Shown here one piece after another: positions 6,029 to 16,529 of a stretch of 64,000 nt of DNA. The stretch spans positions 37,771-101,770 of the forward strand of contig DYFK01000012.1 of the NCBI GenBank assembly GCA_020725265.1, in the 5' to 3' direction. Source of the stretch: Hydrogenophilus sp. (lineage in GTDB: Bacteria > Pseudomonadota > Gammaproteobacteria > Burkholderiales > Thiobacillaceae). The notes under the pieces were generated by a model. The model ran no database searches. It saw only the letters and a list, made by a program, of their open reading frames with translations, and had not been told where the DNA came from. The position numbers were made by a program, and so were the translations under genes. Position 1 is the first letter of the stretch. Every line of letters starts with the position of its first letter.

Positions 6029-7509
6029 ATGAAAGGGATCGCCATCAAAACGCTGAGCATCCAGGGTGCCGCCGCGCAACGCGCGTCCGGCCCGACTTTT
6101 CCCGGTCGCCTGATACCGATCGCGATCGCCCTGCCACTCGGTCTGCTGTACGCCTATTTCGGCCCGCTCTGGCACGAGTCCCGGTTCTTCTGGCTGGCCG
6201 GCGCCGCCCTGGTCGGCGTGCTGAGTTATCTGGCCGCGCGCATGTTCGCCGAACTGGCCGCGCTGCGCCGGCTGGAACAGGGCATCCACAACGCCCGCGA
6301 AGGCCTGCTGGAACCGACGCCGGCCGAGCCCTATGCCTGGACCTGGGTCGGCCGCCTGATTCCGGAATACAACACCACCATCTCGACGCTGAGCCTGATG
6401 TTCCAGACCGTCGAGGAATGCCAGGGCCGCTTCCTCAACGAACGCAACCGCATCAACACCATCCTGCAAAGCCTGCCCGGCGCCCTGCTCAGCCTGGCCG
6501 ACGACCTGCGCGTGACCATCGCCAACCGCCAGGCCGACGCGTTGTTCGGCGTCGAGGCCGGCCGGCTGATCGGCGCCAACCTGTTCGAGCTGCTCAACCT
6601 CAACGAACGCGACCGCGAGCTGCTGCGCGACGCCTTCCTGTACAAGCACGCCATCCGCAACCAGGAAATCGCACTCGACGTCGGCGGCCGCAACCGCTTC
6701 TTCTCGCTCAACCTCGCGTTCTACAACGACGAGGAAAACGACATGGGCGGCGTGCTTATCCTGCAGGACATCACCGAATACCGGCAGCTCATGGAAAGCG
6801 TGGCCACGCGCGAAAAACTGGTGGCCATGGGCCAGCTCGCCGCCGGCGTCGCCCACGAACTCAACACCCCGCTCGGCAACATCCTCGGCTACGCGCAACT
6901 GCTCGACCGCGGCGCCGCCGAACACCCCAAGCTGGCCGGCTACGCCCGCATCATCGCCGACGAGACCCAGCGCTGCTCGCGCGTGGTCCAGGATCTGCTC
7001 GACTACGCGCGCAAGGACAAGTGCAGCGGCGAGACCTGCGATCTCAACCAGCTCGCCCAGGAGCTGATCGAGACCTTCATCAACTGTCGGCTCAAGCGCT
7101 ACCGCATCGAGGTCGCCCTGGAGCTGTGCCCGCAACGCCTGGTGGTCGAGGGCGGCTGCGGCCAGCTCGACATCGTGTTGACCAACCTGCTGATCAACGC
7201 CATCGACGCGCTCGACAAGACACCGTCGCCGCGCATCGTCGTGCGCACCTGGAAGGAAGACGCCTATGCCGCCATCGGCATCGCCGACAACGGCCCGGGC
7301 GTGCCGGCCGACATCCGCAACCGCCTGTTCGATCCATTCTTCTCGACCAAGGAAGTCGGCCAGGGCTCCGGCCTCGGCCTGTCGATCAGCCAGGCCATCG
7401 TCGCCAAGCGCGGCGGCTTCATCGCCTACGACGCCGACTACGGCCAGGGCGCGCGTTTCGTCATCAAACTGCCGGCGGTGGACCTGGAACGCGCCACCCC
7501 GACCGCGTC

Positions 7510-7513
<4 letters not shown>
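6029..7513 (+). CDS. PAS-domain sensor histidine kinase
   Basis: A 494-residue membrane kinase. Two hydrophobic segments near residues 28-45 and 53-72 bracket a very short periplasmic loop. A HAMP-like linker and a PAS domain follow (from about residue 145, NRINTILQSLPGALLSL, to DITEYRQLME). Then come a HisKA domain with VAHELNTPLGN (His276 is the predicted phosphorylation site) and an HATPase domain with N-box NLLINAIDALD, DNGPGVP and GSGLGLSIS. All catalytic motifs are intact. The stop overlaps the response regulator ATG (ATGA, 7510-7513), so the pair is translationally coupled. The small periplasmic part and the cytoplasmic PAS suggest it senses a membrane or cytoplasmic (redox?) signal. 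It lies directly behind the porin operon and is the likely controller of its sigma-54 promoter. Confidence 0.85.
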
Positions 7514-8919
<1,406 letters not shown>

Positions 8920-8958
8920 GCCGGGCGCCGGGCGATCGAACACGTTGGCGATCCGGCC

Positions 8959-11082
8959 TCAGACCGCGGTCAGGCGCGCGTAATCGAGGATGAACCACTT
9001 GTCGCCGACCTTGGGGAAGCTGACCTTGATCTCGGTTTCCGGACCCTGGCCCTGGTAGGCGGCGACCACGCCCTCGCCGTATTTCGGGTGGCTGACCCGG
9101 CCGCCGATCCGGTAGGGCTGGCTGGCGGCGCGCGCCGGCGCCTGGTAATGCGGGCTGGGCGCCGGCGCGACGGCCGGCCGGGCGACGCGGATCGATAGCG
9201 AGCGCACCAGATCGGCCGGGATTTCCTCCAGGAAGCGCGAGGGCAGGCCGTAGCGGGTCTGGCCGTGCAGCATGCGCATCTGCGCGTGGCTGAGGGTCAG
9301 ATGGCGGCGGGCGCGGGTGATGGCCACGTACATCAGGCGCCGCTCTTCTTCCAGGCCGTCGGTCTCGGTCAGGCTGTTTTCGTGCGGGAACAGGCCTTCT
9401 TCCAGGCCGGTGATGAACACGCAGTGGAACTCCAGGCCCTTGGCGGCATGCACGGTCATCAACTGGACCGCGTCCTCGCCGGCGCCGGCGGCGTGTTCGC
9501 CGGCTTCCAGGGCGGCGTGGGCGAGGAAGGCTTCCAGGCTCTGGTCGTCGCTTTCGGCGGCGAAGCCGGCGGCGGCGTTGGCGAGTTCGTTCAGGTTGTC
9601 GACACGGTCCTCGCCATCCTTGTCGTCCCGGTAGTGGGCGATCAGGCCGGAGCCGGCGACCACATGCTCGACGATTTCCGCCAGCGACAGGCCGGCGCGA
9701 CCGGCGCGCAGACCCTCGATCAGGGTGACGAAGCCGGCGAACTTCCTGCCGGCCTTGCACGCCGCCGCCCACAAACTGACGCCGGCGGCGCGGGCATCGG
9801 CGTCCAGGCTTTCCAGACCGCGCGCGCCGATGCCGCGCGCCGGGAAATTGACCACGCGCAGGAAGGCGTTGTCGTCGTCGGGGTTGGCGACCAGGCGCAG
9901 ATAGGCGAGCGCGTGCTTGATCTCGGCGCGTTCGAAAAAGCGCAGGCCGCCGTATACGCGGTAGGGAATCCCGGCCGAGAACAGCGCGTGTTCGATGCCG
10001 CGCGACTGGGCATTGGCGCGATAGAGCACGGCCATGTCGACGTAGGCCTCGCCGTCGCGCCGGTGCGTCTGGATTTCCTCGACCAGGAAGCGTGCCTCCT
10101 CGCCATCGTCGAGGGCCTGGAAGTGCCGGATCGGCTCGCCCCGGCCGACATCGGTCCACAGATCCTTGCCGAGCCGCTCGCGGTTGTGGCTGATCACCGC
10201 GTTGGCGGCGTCGAGGATGGTGGATACCGAGCGGTAGTTGCGGGTCAGCTTGATCGGCGCGGCGATGTCGAATTCCCGCATCAGCAGGCGCATGTTGTCG
10301 ACGTTGGCGCCACGGAAGGCGTAGATCGACTGGTCGTCGTCACCGACCGCGAACAGCGCGCTGTCCGGCCCCTTGAGCAGCTTCAGCCATTGGTATTGCA
10401 GGCGGCTGGTGTCCTGGAACTCGTCGACCAGGATGTGCCGGAAACGTTGCTGGTAATGCTCGCGCAGCAGCGCGTTGCGTGACAGCAGTTCATGGGCGCG
10501 CAACAACAGCTCGGCGAAATCGACCGCGCCCTCGCGCCGGATCTGGGCGTCGTATTCGGCGTAGTACTCGGTCAGTCGCCGGCTGTAGGGATCCCAGGCT
10601 TCGACCTGATCGGCGCGCAGGCCGGCATCCTTGCTCTGGTTGATGAAGCTTTGCAGTTTGCGCGGGTCGTATTTCTCGGTATCGACATTGAGCGCCTTGA
10701 GCACGCGCTTGATCGCCGAGAGCTGGTCGGAGGCATCCAGGATGGTGAACAGCGCGGGCAGGCCGGCCTCGCGATGATGGGTGCGCAGCAGCCGGTTGCA
10801 GAGACCGTGGAAGGTGCCCACCCACATGCCGCGGGTGTTGATCGGCAGCATCGCCGACAGGCGCGTGAGCATCTCCTTCGCCGCCTTGTTGGTGAAGGTG
10901 ACCGCCAGTACGCCGGCGGGCGAGACCTGGCCGGTCTGGATCAGCCAGGCGATGCGCGTGGTCAGCACGCGCGTCTTGCCCGAGCCAGCGCCGGCCAGCA
11001 CCAGCGCGGAAGCGGGCGTGGTGACGGCGGTGAGCTGATCCGAATTGAGCGTGTCCAGCAGGGGCGAGGGTGGCATCGACAT
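8959..11082 (-). CDS. uvrD: DNA helicase II, UvrD/PcrA type
   Basis: A 707-residue superfamily 1 helicase. Visible motifs are the N-terminal Q-motif region (LNSDQLTAVT), Walker A GAGSGKT at residues 32-38, VTFTNKAAKEM (motif Ia), VDEFQDTS (motif II), GDDDQSIYAFRGA (motif III), LTRNYRS (motif IV), QLMTVHAAKGLEF (motif V) and EEERRLMYVAITRAR (motif VI). The C-terminal region RIGGRVSHPKYGEGVV to the end is the Tudor-like domain that binds RNA polymerase in UvrD/PcrA. It unwinds 3'-5' in nucleotide-excision and mismatch repair. It converges with the response regulator gene (39 bases) and diverges from the MoaD-like gene. Confidence 0.93.
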   Translation of the reverse strand: MSMPPSPLLDTLNSDQLTAVTTPASALVLAGAGSGKTRVLTTRIAWLIQTGQVSPAGVLAVTFTNKAAKEMLTRLSAMLPINTRGMWVGTFHGLCNRLLRTHHREAGLPALFTILDASDQLSAIKRVLKALNVDTEKYDPRKLQSFINQSKDAGLRADQVEAWDPYSRRLTEYYAEYDAQIRREGAVDFAELLLRAHELLSRNALLREHYQQRFRHILVDEFQDTSRLQYQWLKLLKGPDSALFAVGDDDQSIYAFRGANVDNMRLLMREFDIAAPIKLTRNYRSVSTILDAANAVISHNRERLGKDLWTDVGRGEPIRHFQALDDGEEARFLVEEIQTHRRDGEAYVDMAVLYRANAQSRGIEHALFSAGIPYRVYGGLRFFERAEIKHALAYLRLVANPDDDNAFLRVVNFPARGIGARGLESLDADARAAGVSLWAAACKAGRKFAGFVTLIEGLRAGRAGLSLAEIVEHVVAGSGLIAHYRDDKDGEDRVDNLNELANAAAGFAAESDDQSLEAFLAHAALEAGEHAAGAGEDAVQLMTVHAAKGLEFHCVFITGLEEGLFPHENSLTETDGLEEERRLMYVAITRARRHLTLSHAQMRMLHGQTRYGLPSRFLEEIPADLVRSLSIRVARPAVAPAPSPHYQAPARAASQPYRIGGRVSHPKYGEGVVAAYQGQGPETEIKVSFPKVGDKWFILDYARLTAV

Positions 11083-11140
11083 GGGGCGGGATTATAGGCG
11101 GCGTAAAATCGCGGCCGGTTTCCATTCGGAAGGTCATCCC

Positions 11141-11404
11141 ATGAGTCAGCAGATCACCATCTTCTATTTCGGCCATCTGGCGGAAATGCTTCATCGCGAA
11201 AGCGAAATCCTGTTCCTGCCGCTCACCGTCAAGGACATCCAGGGCCTGATGCGGCACCTGGCGCGACGTGGCGACCACTGGACCACGGTATTCGAGCAAC
11301 CGCGGCCAAGCATGCGCATCACCGTCAACAAGCAGTTCGCCGAGGCCGGCACGCCGGTCAAGGGTGGCGACGAGATCGCCTTCGTCGCCTTCAGCATGGC
11401 CTGA
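11141..11404 (+). CDS. MoaD/ThiS-family ubiquitin-like protein lacking the terminal Gly-Gly
   Basis: An 87-residue protein beginning at ATG 11141. It aligns by eye with MoaD: a first strand ITIFYFGHLAEML, a helix VKDIQGLMRHLARRG with the D-x-W of MoaD (DHWTTVFE), the strand SMRITVNKQFA, and the late GGDEIAFVAF that matches DGDEVAFFPP of MoaD. Canonical MoaD and ThiS end in Gly-Gly, which is adenylated and thiocarboxylated to carry sulfur. Here the chain ends AFSMA, with no glycines. No moaE or other molybdopterin gene is adjacent; lnt follows 10 bases later. It is either a non-catalytic paralogue or a protein that uses the beta-grasp fold for another purpose. Confidence 0.75.
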   Translation: MSQQITIFYFGHLAEMLHRESEILFLPLTVKDIQGLMRHLARRGDHWTTVFEQPRPSMRITVNKQFAEAGTPVKGGDEIAFVAFSMA

Positions 11405-11414
11405 GCCCGCCACC

Positions 11415-12896
11415 ATGTCCCCCGTCCTTCACGGCCTGGCCGCCACCGGGCTCGGCGCGCTCGCCGTGGCCGGATACGCGCCACTGGGCTGGTTTCCGCT
11501 CGCCATCCTGAGCCTGGCCGGCCTGTTCTGGCTGGCGCGGGCGACCCGCCCCGGCCGGGCCTTCCTGCTCGGCTGGCTGTACGGCCTGGGCCTGTTCCTG
11601 GCCGGGGTGTCGTGGATATTCGTCAGTCTGTCGACCTACGGCGGCATGCCGGCACCGGTGGCGGTGATCGCCACCCTGCTGTTCTGCGCGTTCATGGCGC
11701 TGGCGCCGGCGGCGACATTGGCGCTGGCTTGCCGGCTGACGGCGCCGGGACCGGCGCGCGCGCTGCTCGCGTTGCCCGGCGCCTGGCTGCTGCTGGAATG
11801 GACGCGGGGCTGGATCTTCAGCGGCTTTCCCTGGCTGGCGCTCGGCTATTCCCAGGCGCCGGACAGCCCGCTGGCCGGTTTCGCGCCGGTGTTCGGGGTG
11901 TACGGCGTGTCGCTGGCGGCGGCGTTGCTGGCCGGCGCGCTCGCCCTGGCCGCCACGCGCGGTTCCGGCCGGCGCTTCGCGGCGATCCTGGTGCTGGCGT
12001 TGCCACTGGCCGGCTTCGGGCTCGGCCAGGTGGCCTGGACCGAACCGGTCGGCGAACCGGTGTCGGTGGCGCTGGTGCAGGGCAACATCGCCCAGGACAT
12101 GAAATTCCGCCCGGATCGGCTGGAAGCGACCCTGCGCTTTTACGCCAACGCCGCGCGCGACAGCGAGGCCCGGTTGGTGGTGCTGCCGGAAACGGCGTTT
12201 CCGGTGTTCCGCTCCATGTTGCCGGACGAATTCCTCGAATACCTGGCCGAACCGGCGCGCGCGCGCGGCGGCGACGTCGTCTTCGGCCTGGCCGAGGACG
12301 AGGGCCCGGAGCGCTACTTCAACAGCGCCACCAGCGTCGGCGCCGCGCCGGAAGGCGGCTACCGCAAGCATCATCTGGTGCCGTTCGGCGAGTTCGTGCC
12401 CTGGGGCTTCCGCTGGCTGGTGGACATGATGTCGATCCCGCTCGGCGACTTCACCGCCGGCGCCGCCGACCAGGGGCCGATCGCGGCGGCCGGCCAGCGG
12501 CTGGCGCTCAACATCTGCTATGAGGATGCCTTCGGCGAGGAACGCGTCGCCGCCGCGCGCGCCGCCACCCTGCTGGTCAACATCAGCAACGACGCCTGGT
12601 TCGGCGCCAGCCTGGCGCCCTGGCAGCATCTCCAGATCGGCGCCATGCGCTCGCTGGAGGCCGGACGCTGGCAACTGCGCGCCAACAACACCGGCATCAC
12701 CGCGATCCTCGATGAGCGCGGCCGCGTCCGCGTCAGCCTGGCGCCGTTCGTCACCGGCACGCTGAACGGCCATGCCCAGGGTCGCGACGGCCTGACCCCG
12801 TTCCTGCGCTGGGGCAATGCTCCGGCGATCGTGCTCGCGGCCCTGCTGCTGGCGGTCGCGCGATTTTTTTCATCACGGATTTCGAGCAAACCATGA
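11415..12896 (+). CDS. lnt: Apolipoprotein N-acyltransferase
   Basis: A 493-residue inner-membrane enzyme that adds the third acyl chain to the N-terminal Cys of lipoproteins. ATG 11415 is followed by about six transmembrane segments (residues 1-215), then a nitrilase-like periplasmic domain. Its Glu-Lys-Cys triad is visible as Glu259 in VVLPETAFP, Lys318 in YRKHHLVPFGEFVPWG and Cys368 in LNICYEDAFG, and it is followed by a final transmembrane helix. Length is typical. The stop overlaps the selD start (ATGA at 12893-12896). It would mature the two predicted lipoproteins of the cytochrome cluster, but it is a housekeeping gene. Confidence 0.95.
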   Translation: MSPVLHGLAATGLGALAVAGYAPLGWFPLAILSLAGLFWLARATRPGRAFLLGWLYGLGLFLAGVSWIFVSLSTYGGMPAPVAVIATLLFCAFMALAPAATLALACRLTAPGPARALLALPGAWLLLEWTRGWIFSGFPWLALGYSQAPDSPLAGFAPVFGVYGVSLAAALLAGALALAATRGSGRRFAAILVLALPLAGFGLGQVAWTEPVGEPVSVALVQGNIAQDMKFRPDRLEATLRFYANAARDSEARLVVLPETAFPVFRSMLPDEFLEYLAEPARARGGDVVFGLAEDEGPERYFNSATSVGAAPEGGYRKHHLVPFGEFVPWGFRWLVDMMSIPLGDFTAGAADQGPIAAAGQRLALNICYEDAFGEERVAAARAATLLVNISNDAWFGASLAPWQHLQIGAMRSLEAGRWQLRANNTGITAILDERGRVRVSLAPFVTGTLNGHAQGRDGLTPFLRWGNAPAIVLAALLLAVARFFSSRISSKP

Positions 12897-13942
12897 CCCG
12901 ACTCACCCATCTTTCCCATGGCGGCGGCTGCGGCTGCAAGATCGCGCCGGCGGTGCTGGAAAAAATCCTCGCCGACACGCCGTTCGCCAAGGGGCTGAGC
13001 AGCGGTTTTCCGGACCTGCTGGTCGGCATCGAATCATCCGACGATGCCGCTGTCTGGCGCTTGAACGACCACCAGGCGATCGTCGCCACCACCGATTTCT
13101 TCATGCCCATCGTCGACGATCCTTACGAATTCGGCCGGATCGCCGCGACCAACGCGATTTCCGACGTCTACGCCATGGGTGGTCGCCCGCTGTTCGCGCT
13201 GGCGCTGGTCGGCATGCCGGTCGACAAACTGCCGGCCGAGACCATCCGCGCCATCCTGGCCGGCGGCGAGGCGGCCGCGCGCGCCGCCGGCATGCCGATC
13301 GCCGGCGGCCATTCCATCGATTCCCAGGAACCGATCTACGGGCTGGTCGCGATCGGCGTGGTCGATCCGGCACGCATCAAGAAGAACAATGGCGGCCGCG
13401 CTGGCGACACGCTGATCCTGGGCAAGGGGCTGGGGGTCGGCATCCATTCGGCGGCGTTGAAGAAGGACGCGCTGCCGGAGGCCGGCTACCGGGCCATGAT
13501 CGACTCGACCACGCGCCTGAACACCCCTGGAATCGAACTCGGCGGACTGGACGCGGTGCATGCGATGACCGACGTCACCGGCTTCGGCCTGCTCGGCCAT
13601 TGCCTGGAACTGGCACGCGGCTCCGGGCTGACCGCTCGGCTGGAGTTCAGCCACCTGCCGGTGCTGCCGGACGCGGCGGAACTGGCGCGCGCCGGCTTCG
13701 TCACCGGCGCCAGCGGCCGCAACTGGCAAAGCCATGGCGGCGACGTGGCGCTGTTCGACGGCTGCGCCGACTGGCAGCGCGCCCTGCTCACCGACCCACA
13801 GACCAGCGGCGGCCTGCTGGTCACCTGCGCCGCCGACGCCACCGAAATGGTGCTCGAACTGTTCCGCCGCCACGGGTTCGAGCAGGCCGCCGTGATCGGC
13901 TACCTGGAGTCCGGACCGGCGCGGGTCACGGTGGCGGCCTGA
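12893..13942 (+). CDS. selD: Selenophosphate synthase (selenide, water dikinase)
   Basis: A 349-residue enzyme that makes selenophosphate from selenide and ATP. The active site is in the N-terminal HGGGCGCK stretch: Cys13 and Lys16 correspond to the catalytic Cys17/Lys20 of the E. coli enzyme. It is a Cys form; no in-frame TGA selenocysteine codon is present. The AIRS-type ATP-binding motifs follow (SSDDAAVWRLND, TTDFFMPIVDDPYEFGRIAATNAISDVYAMGG), as does GVGIHSAALKKDALPE. Length is usual for SelD. The start overlaps the lnt stop, so it is translated from the lnt message. Neither selA/selB nor selU (mnmH) is in the window, so whether it feeds selenocysteine or 2-selenouridine cannot be told. 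It shows that the cell handles selenium. Confidence 0.95.
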   Translation: MTRLTHLSHGGGCGCKIAPAVLEKILADTPFAKGLSSGFPDLLVGIESSDDAAVWRLNDHQAIVATTDFFMPIVDDPYEFGRIAATNAISDVYAMGGRPLFALALVGMPVDKLPAETIRAILAGGEAAARAAGMPIAGGHSIDSQEPIYGLVAIGVVDPARIKKNNGGRAGDTLILGKGLGVGIHSAALKKDALPEAGYRAMIDSTTRLNTPGIELGGLDAVHAMTDVTGFGLLGHCLELARGSGLTARLEFSHLPVLPDAAELARAGFVTGASGRNWQSHGGDVALFDGCADWQRALLTDPQTSGGLLVTCAADATEMVLELFRRHGFEQAAVIGYLESGPARVTVAA

Positions 13943-13963
13943 CGGCGCGGGCCGGCGCCGGAT

Positions 13964-14749
13964 TCAGCCGACGCCGTGGGTGGCGGCGATCCGGCGCAGG
14001 GTCGGCACCGCCAGGCCGCCGGCGTCGGCGTGATGCAGCGCCCGCTTGAGCCGGGCTGGCGCCGAACGCCCGGCGCAAGCATGCGCCGGATCGGCATCGA
14101 TGGCCTCGACCAGCCCCGCCATCAACGCGGCGCGGTCATGGCGCTCGCCGGTCAGCCAGTCCTGGACATCGAGCACGTCGGCGGCGACCGCCTCGGCCAG
14201 CGGCCGATGCGCGCGCCACAGACCACCGACATCGCCACCGGTTTCCAGACCGGCGATGTTGGTGGCAAGAATGTAGAGATTCTTGCGCACCAGCTCCCAG
14301 CGCAAGTCGGCGGCGGCGGTCACGACGCGCGCCGGCAGGTCGATGGCGGCCAGCGCGGCAACCAGACGTTCCGCCTCGGGGCCGAATACCGGCGACGGCA
14401 ACAGCGCCTTGGCGTCGGTGCCTTTCTTCTTCTCGAACCAGACCGAAATCACGGTCGGATCGACGATCCGGTGGGCTTCCCAATCGCGCGGCAGCAGCTC
14501 GTTCTGGAGCAGGCCGACACTGTCGCGCCAAGCCTCCGGCAGGCCGGCCAGCACCGGATGCAGGTCGGCTTCGGCGACCGCGACCATGACCAGATCCGGC
14601 TCCGGCCAACGCCGCGCCAGGGTTTCCAGATCGTCGTCGCGGTTGACCGGGACGACGACATGGCCGGCGCGCAGCAGGCCCCCGGCGAATACCCGACCGA
14701 GCTGGCCGAGGCCGATCATGACGATGATGCTTCCGTGACCATGGTTCAT
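13964..14749 (-). CDS. Ketopantoate-reductase-like NAD(P)-binding protein
   Basis: A 261-residue protein with an N-terminal Rossmann motif VMIGLGQLGRVFAGGLL, a middle domain, and an all-helical C-terminal domain. The C-terminal part contains LRWELVRKNLYILATN, in which Lys and Asn sit as in the catalytic helix of PanE/ApbA. Later lie CAGRSAPARL and a helix ending AVPTLRRIAATHG. It reads as a divergent member of the 2-dehydropantoate 2-reductase family. The usual second motif and overall length are reduced, so its substrate may differ. It converges with selD (21 bases between stops) and diverges from the class V aminotransferase. Confidence 0.55.
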   Translation of the reverse strand: MNHGHGSIIVMIGLGQLGRVFAGGLLRAGHVVVPVNRDDDLETLARRWPEPDLVMVAVAEADLHPVLAGLPEAWRDSVGLLQNELLPRDWEAHRIVDPTVISVWFEKKKGTDAKALLPSPVFGPEAERLVAALAAIDLPARVVTAAADLRWELVRKNLYILATNIAGLETGGDVGGLWRAHRPLAEAVAADVLDVQDWLTGERHDRAALMAGLVEAIDADPAHACAGRSAPARLKRALHHADAGGLAVPTLRRIAATHGVG

Positions 14750-14865
14750 GGCTGACGCCTCCTTGGTTTCCTGTCCGGTGAGTTCGCGATTGTAGGCGGG
14801 CCGGCGGCCTTGGGCATGCCCGCCGTCGCGGTTAATATCGCCGGCTCGCCAACCGGAGACCGACG

Positions 14866-16011
14866 ATGTCCAACCCTGCCGCGCCCGCCATCCCGCCCTT
14901 CCAGCCCCCCCGCCGCGCCCTCATGGGGCCGGGGCCATCCGACGTGCCCGAGCGCATCCTGGCGGCGATGGCGCGGCCGACCATCGGCCACCTCGACCCG
15001 GCCTTCACCGACATGATGGAACAGGTGAAGACGCTGCTGCGGTACGCTTTCCAGACCGGCAACAAACTGACCTTTCCGGTGTCCGGCCCGGGCTCGGTGG
15101 GCATGGAAACCTGCTTCGTCAATCTGGTCGAGCCGGGTGACCAGGTCATCGTCTGCGTCAACGGCGTGTTCGGTGGCCGCATGGTCGAGAATGTCCGGCG
15201 CTGTGGCGGCGTCCCGATCGTGGTCGAGAGCGCCTGGGGCCGCGCGGTCGATGTCGACCAGGTCGCCACCGCCTTCGCCGCCACGCCGGACGCGAAAATC
15301 CTGGCGTTCGTGCATGCCGAAACCTCGACCGGCGCGCAATCCGACGCCGCCGCGCTGGCGGAAGTCGCTCGCCGCCACGGCGCCTTGACCATCATGGATT
15401 GCGTGACCTCGCTGGCCGGCACGCCGGTGCTGGTCGACGCCTGGGGCATCGACGCCGCCTATTCCGGCAGCCAGAAATGTCTGTCCTGCACGCCCGGTCT
15501 GTCACCGGTGACCTTCTCCGAAGCCGCCATCGACAAGGTACGCGCGCGCGGGACGCCAGTGCAAAGCTGGTTCATGGACCTGAATCTGGTGCTCGGCTAC
15601 TGGAGCGGCGAGGGCAAGCGCACCTACCACCACACCGCCCCGATCAACCCGCTCTACGGCCTGCACGAAGCGCTGGTGATGCTGGCCGAGGAAGGCATCG
15701 AGAACGCCTGGGCGCGCCACCGGGCCATGCACGAGGCACTGAAGGATGGTCTGGAAAAGCTCGGCCTGGAGTTCATCGTGCCAGCGGCGGAACGCTTGCC
15801 CCAGCTGAATTCCGTGGCCCTGCCCGCCGACATCGACGACGCCGCCGCGCGCGCCCGCCTGCTCGCCGAATTCAACCTGGAAATCGGCGCCGGCCTGGGC
15901 GCCCTGGCCGGCGGGATCTGGCGGATCGGCCTGATGGGCGCGTCGGCGCGACCGGAAAACGTCGATGTCTGCCTGAAGGCTTTGGCGGGGGTAATGGGTA
16001 GTAGGGAGTAG
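14866..16011 (+). CDS. Class V aminotransferase, alanine/serine-glyoxylate type
   Basis: A 381-residue PLP enzyme related to alanine-glyoxylate/serine-glyoxylate aminotransferases. It opens with PPRRALMGPGPSDVPERIL, the typical G-P-G-P-S phosphate-region start. It has FPVSGPGSVGMET, VHAETSTGAQSD and the cofactor lysine, Lys204, in YSGSQKCLSCTPGLSP. It then carries the family's YHHTAPINPLYGLHEAL and ends in GIWRIGLMGASARPENV. It would interconvert glyoxylate/glycine with serine/alanine and pyruvate in photorespiration-like or serine-cycle metabolism. The final residues (GVMGSRE) and the stop codon are encoded by a dispersed G-rich repeat element that starts near 15990, so the natural C-terminus may have been altered. 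Confidence 0.8.
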   Translation: MSNPAAPAIPPFQPPRRALMGPGPSDVPERILAAMARPTIGHLDPAFTDMMEQVKTLLRYAFQTGNKLTFPVSGPGSVGMETCFVNLVEPGDQVIVCVNGVFGGRMVENVRRCGGVPIVVESAWGRAVDVDQVATAFAATPDAKILAFVHAETSTGAQSDAAALAEVARRHGALTIMDCVTSLAGTPVLVDAWGIDAAYSGSQKCLSCTPGLSPVTFSEAAIDKVRARGTPVQSWFMDLNLVLGYWSGEGKRTYHHTAPINPLYGLHEALVMLAEEGIENAWARHRAMHEALKDGLEKLGLEFIVPAAERLPQLNSVALPADIDDAAARARLLAEFNLEIGAGLGALAGGIWRIGLMGASARPENVDVCLKALAGVMGSRE

Positions 16012-16070
16012 GTAATGGGGAGTGGGAAGAGCCCTCTACCGACCTTGCCCCACTTCCTACTACCCCTCCC
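15990..16070. repeat. G-rich/C-rich dispersed repeat forming an inverted repeat
   Basis: GGGTAGTAGGGAGT (15996-16009) faces ACTTCCTACTACCC (16052-16065) with one mismatch, so the element folds into a long hairpin. The top strand is built from GTAGGGAGTAGG/TAATGGGG units. A second copy of the same sequence type, read from the other strand, is at 62324-62396. It lies between convergent genes, supplies the last codons and stop of the aminotransferase gene, and probably also ends fdxA transcription. Confidence 0.7.
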
Positions 16071-16072
16071 GG

Positions 16073-16396
16073 TCACCGCTCCAGCAACCCCGTCTTGTCC
16101 GGCTTGCCGTTCCATTCGTCGGCGTCGGTCGGCGCGTCCTTCTTCTCGGTGATGGTCGGCCAGTTTCTCGCCAGTTCGGCGTTGATCGCGATGAACTGGC
16201 GCTGGCTTTCCGGCACGTCGTCCTCGGGGAAGATCGCCTCGGCCGGGCATTCGGCGACGCACAGATTGCAGTCGATGCACTCCTCCGGGTCGATGACCAG
16301 GAAATTCGGGCCTTCATGGAAGCAATCCACCGGGCAGACCTCGACGCAATCGGTGTATTTGCATTTGATGCAGTTCTCGGTAACAACGTAAGTCAT
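16073..16396 (-). CDS. fdxA: Seven-iron ferredoxin FdxA
   Basis: A 107-residue ferredoxin. The start at 16396 ([17 protein letters not shown]) is chosen because every family member begins this way; the open frame extends upstream without homology. It holds the cysteine pattern [17 protein letters not shown], where the 3Fe-4S and part of the 4Fe-4S ligands lie, and then [12 protein letters not shown]. This is the classic 7Fe layout of Azotobacter-type FdI/FdxA, followed by a C-terminal extension ([20 protein letters not shown]). It acts as a soluble low-potential electron carrier. It is transcribed away from trxA, and a good sigma-70 type promoter can be seen just upstream. Confidence 0.95.
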   Translation of the reverse strand: MTYVVTENCIKCKYTDCVEVCPVDCFHEGPNFLVIDPEECIDCNLCVAECPAEAIFPEDDVPESQRQFIAINAELARNWPTITEKKDAPTDADEWNGKPDKTGLLER

Positions 16397-16423
16397 CGCT
16401 TTTCTCACTATGGGTTTTTCGCT

Positions 16424-16452
16424 AGGATAGCGGCGAATTCCGCGCCGGCCAA
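16424..16452 (-). promoter_or_regulatory. Sigma-70-type promoter of fdxA
   Basis: On the minus strand a -35 TTGGCC (16447-16452) and a -10 TATCCT (16424-16429) are separated by 17 bases. The predicted start of transcription near 16417 gives a leader of about 20 bases. Each box matches the consensus at four of six positions. Confidence 0.5.
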
Positions 16453-16529
16453 AAATCAGTCGCCCAGACTCTCGTAGCGCAAGCCTTTCTTCATCACCGC
16501 AACCTCCCTTTCCTCCACGAGGATTTCCC

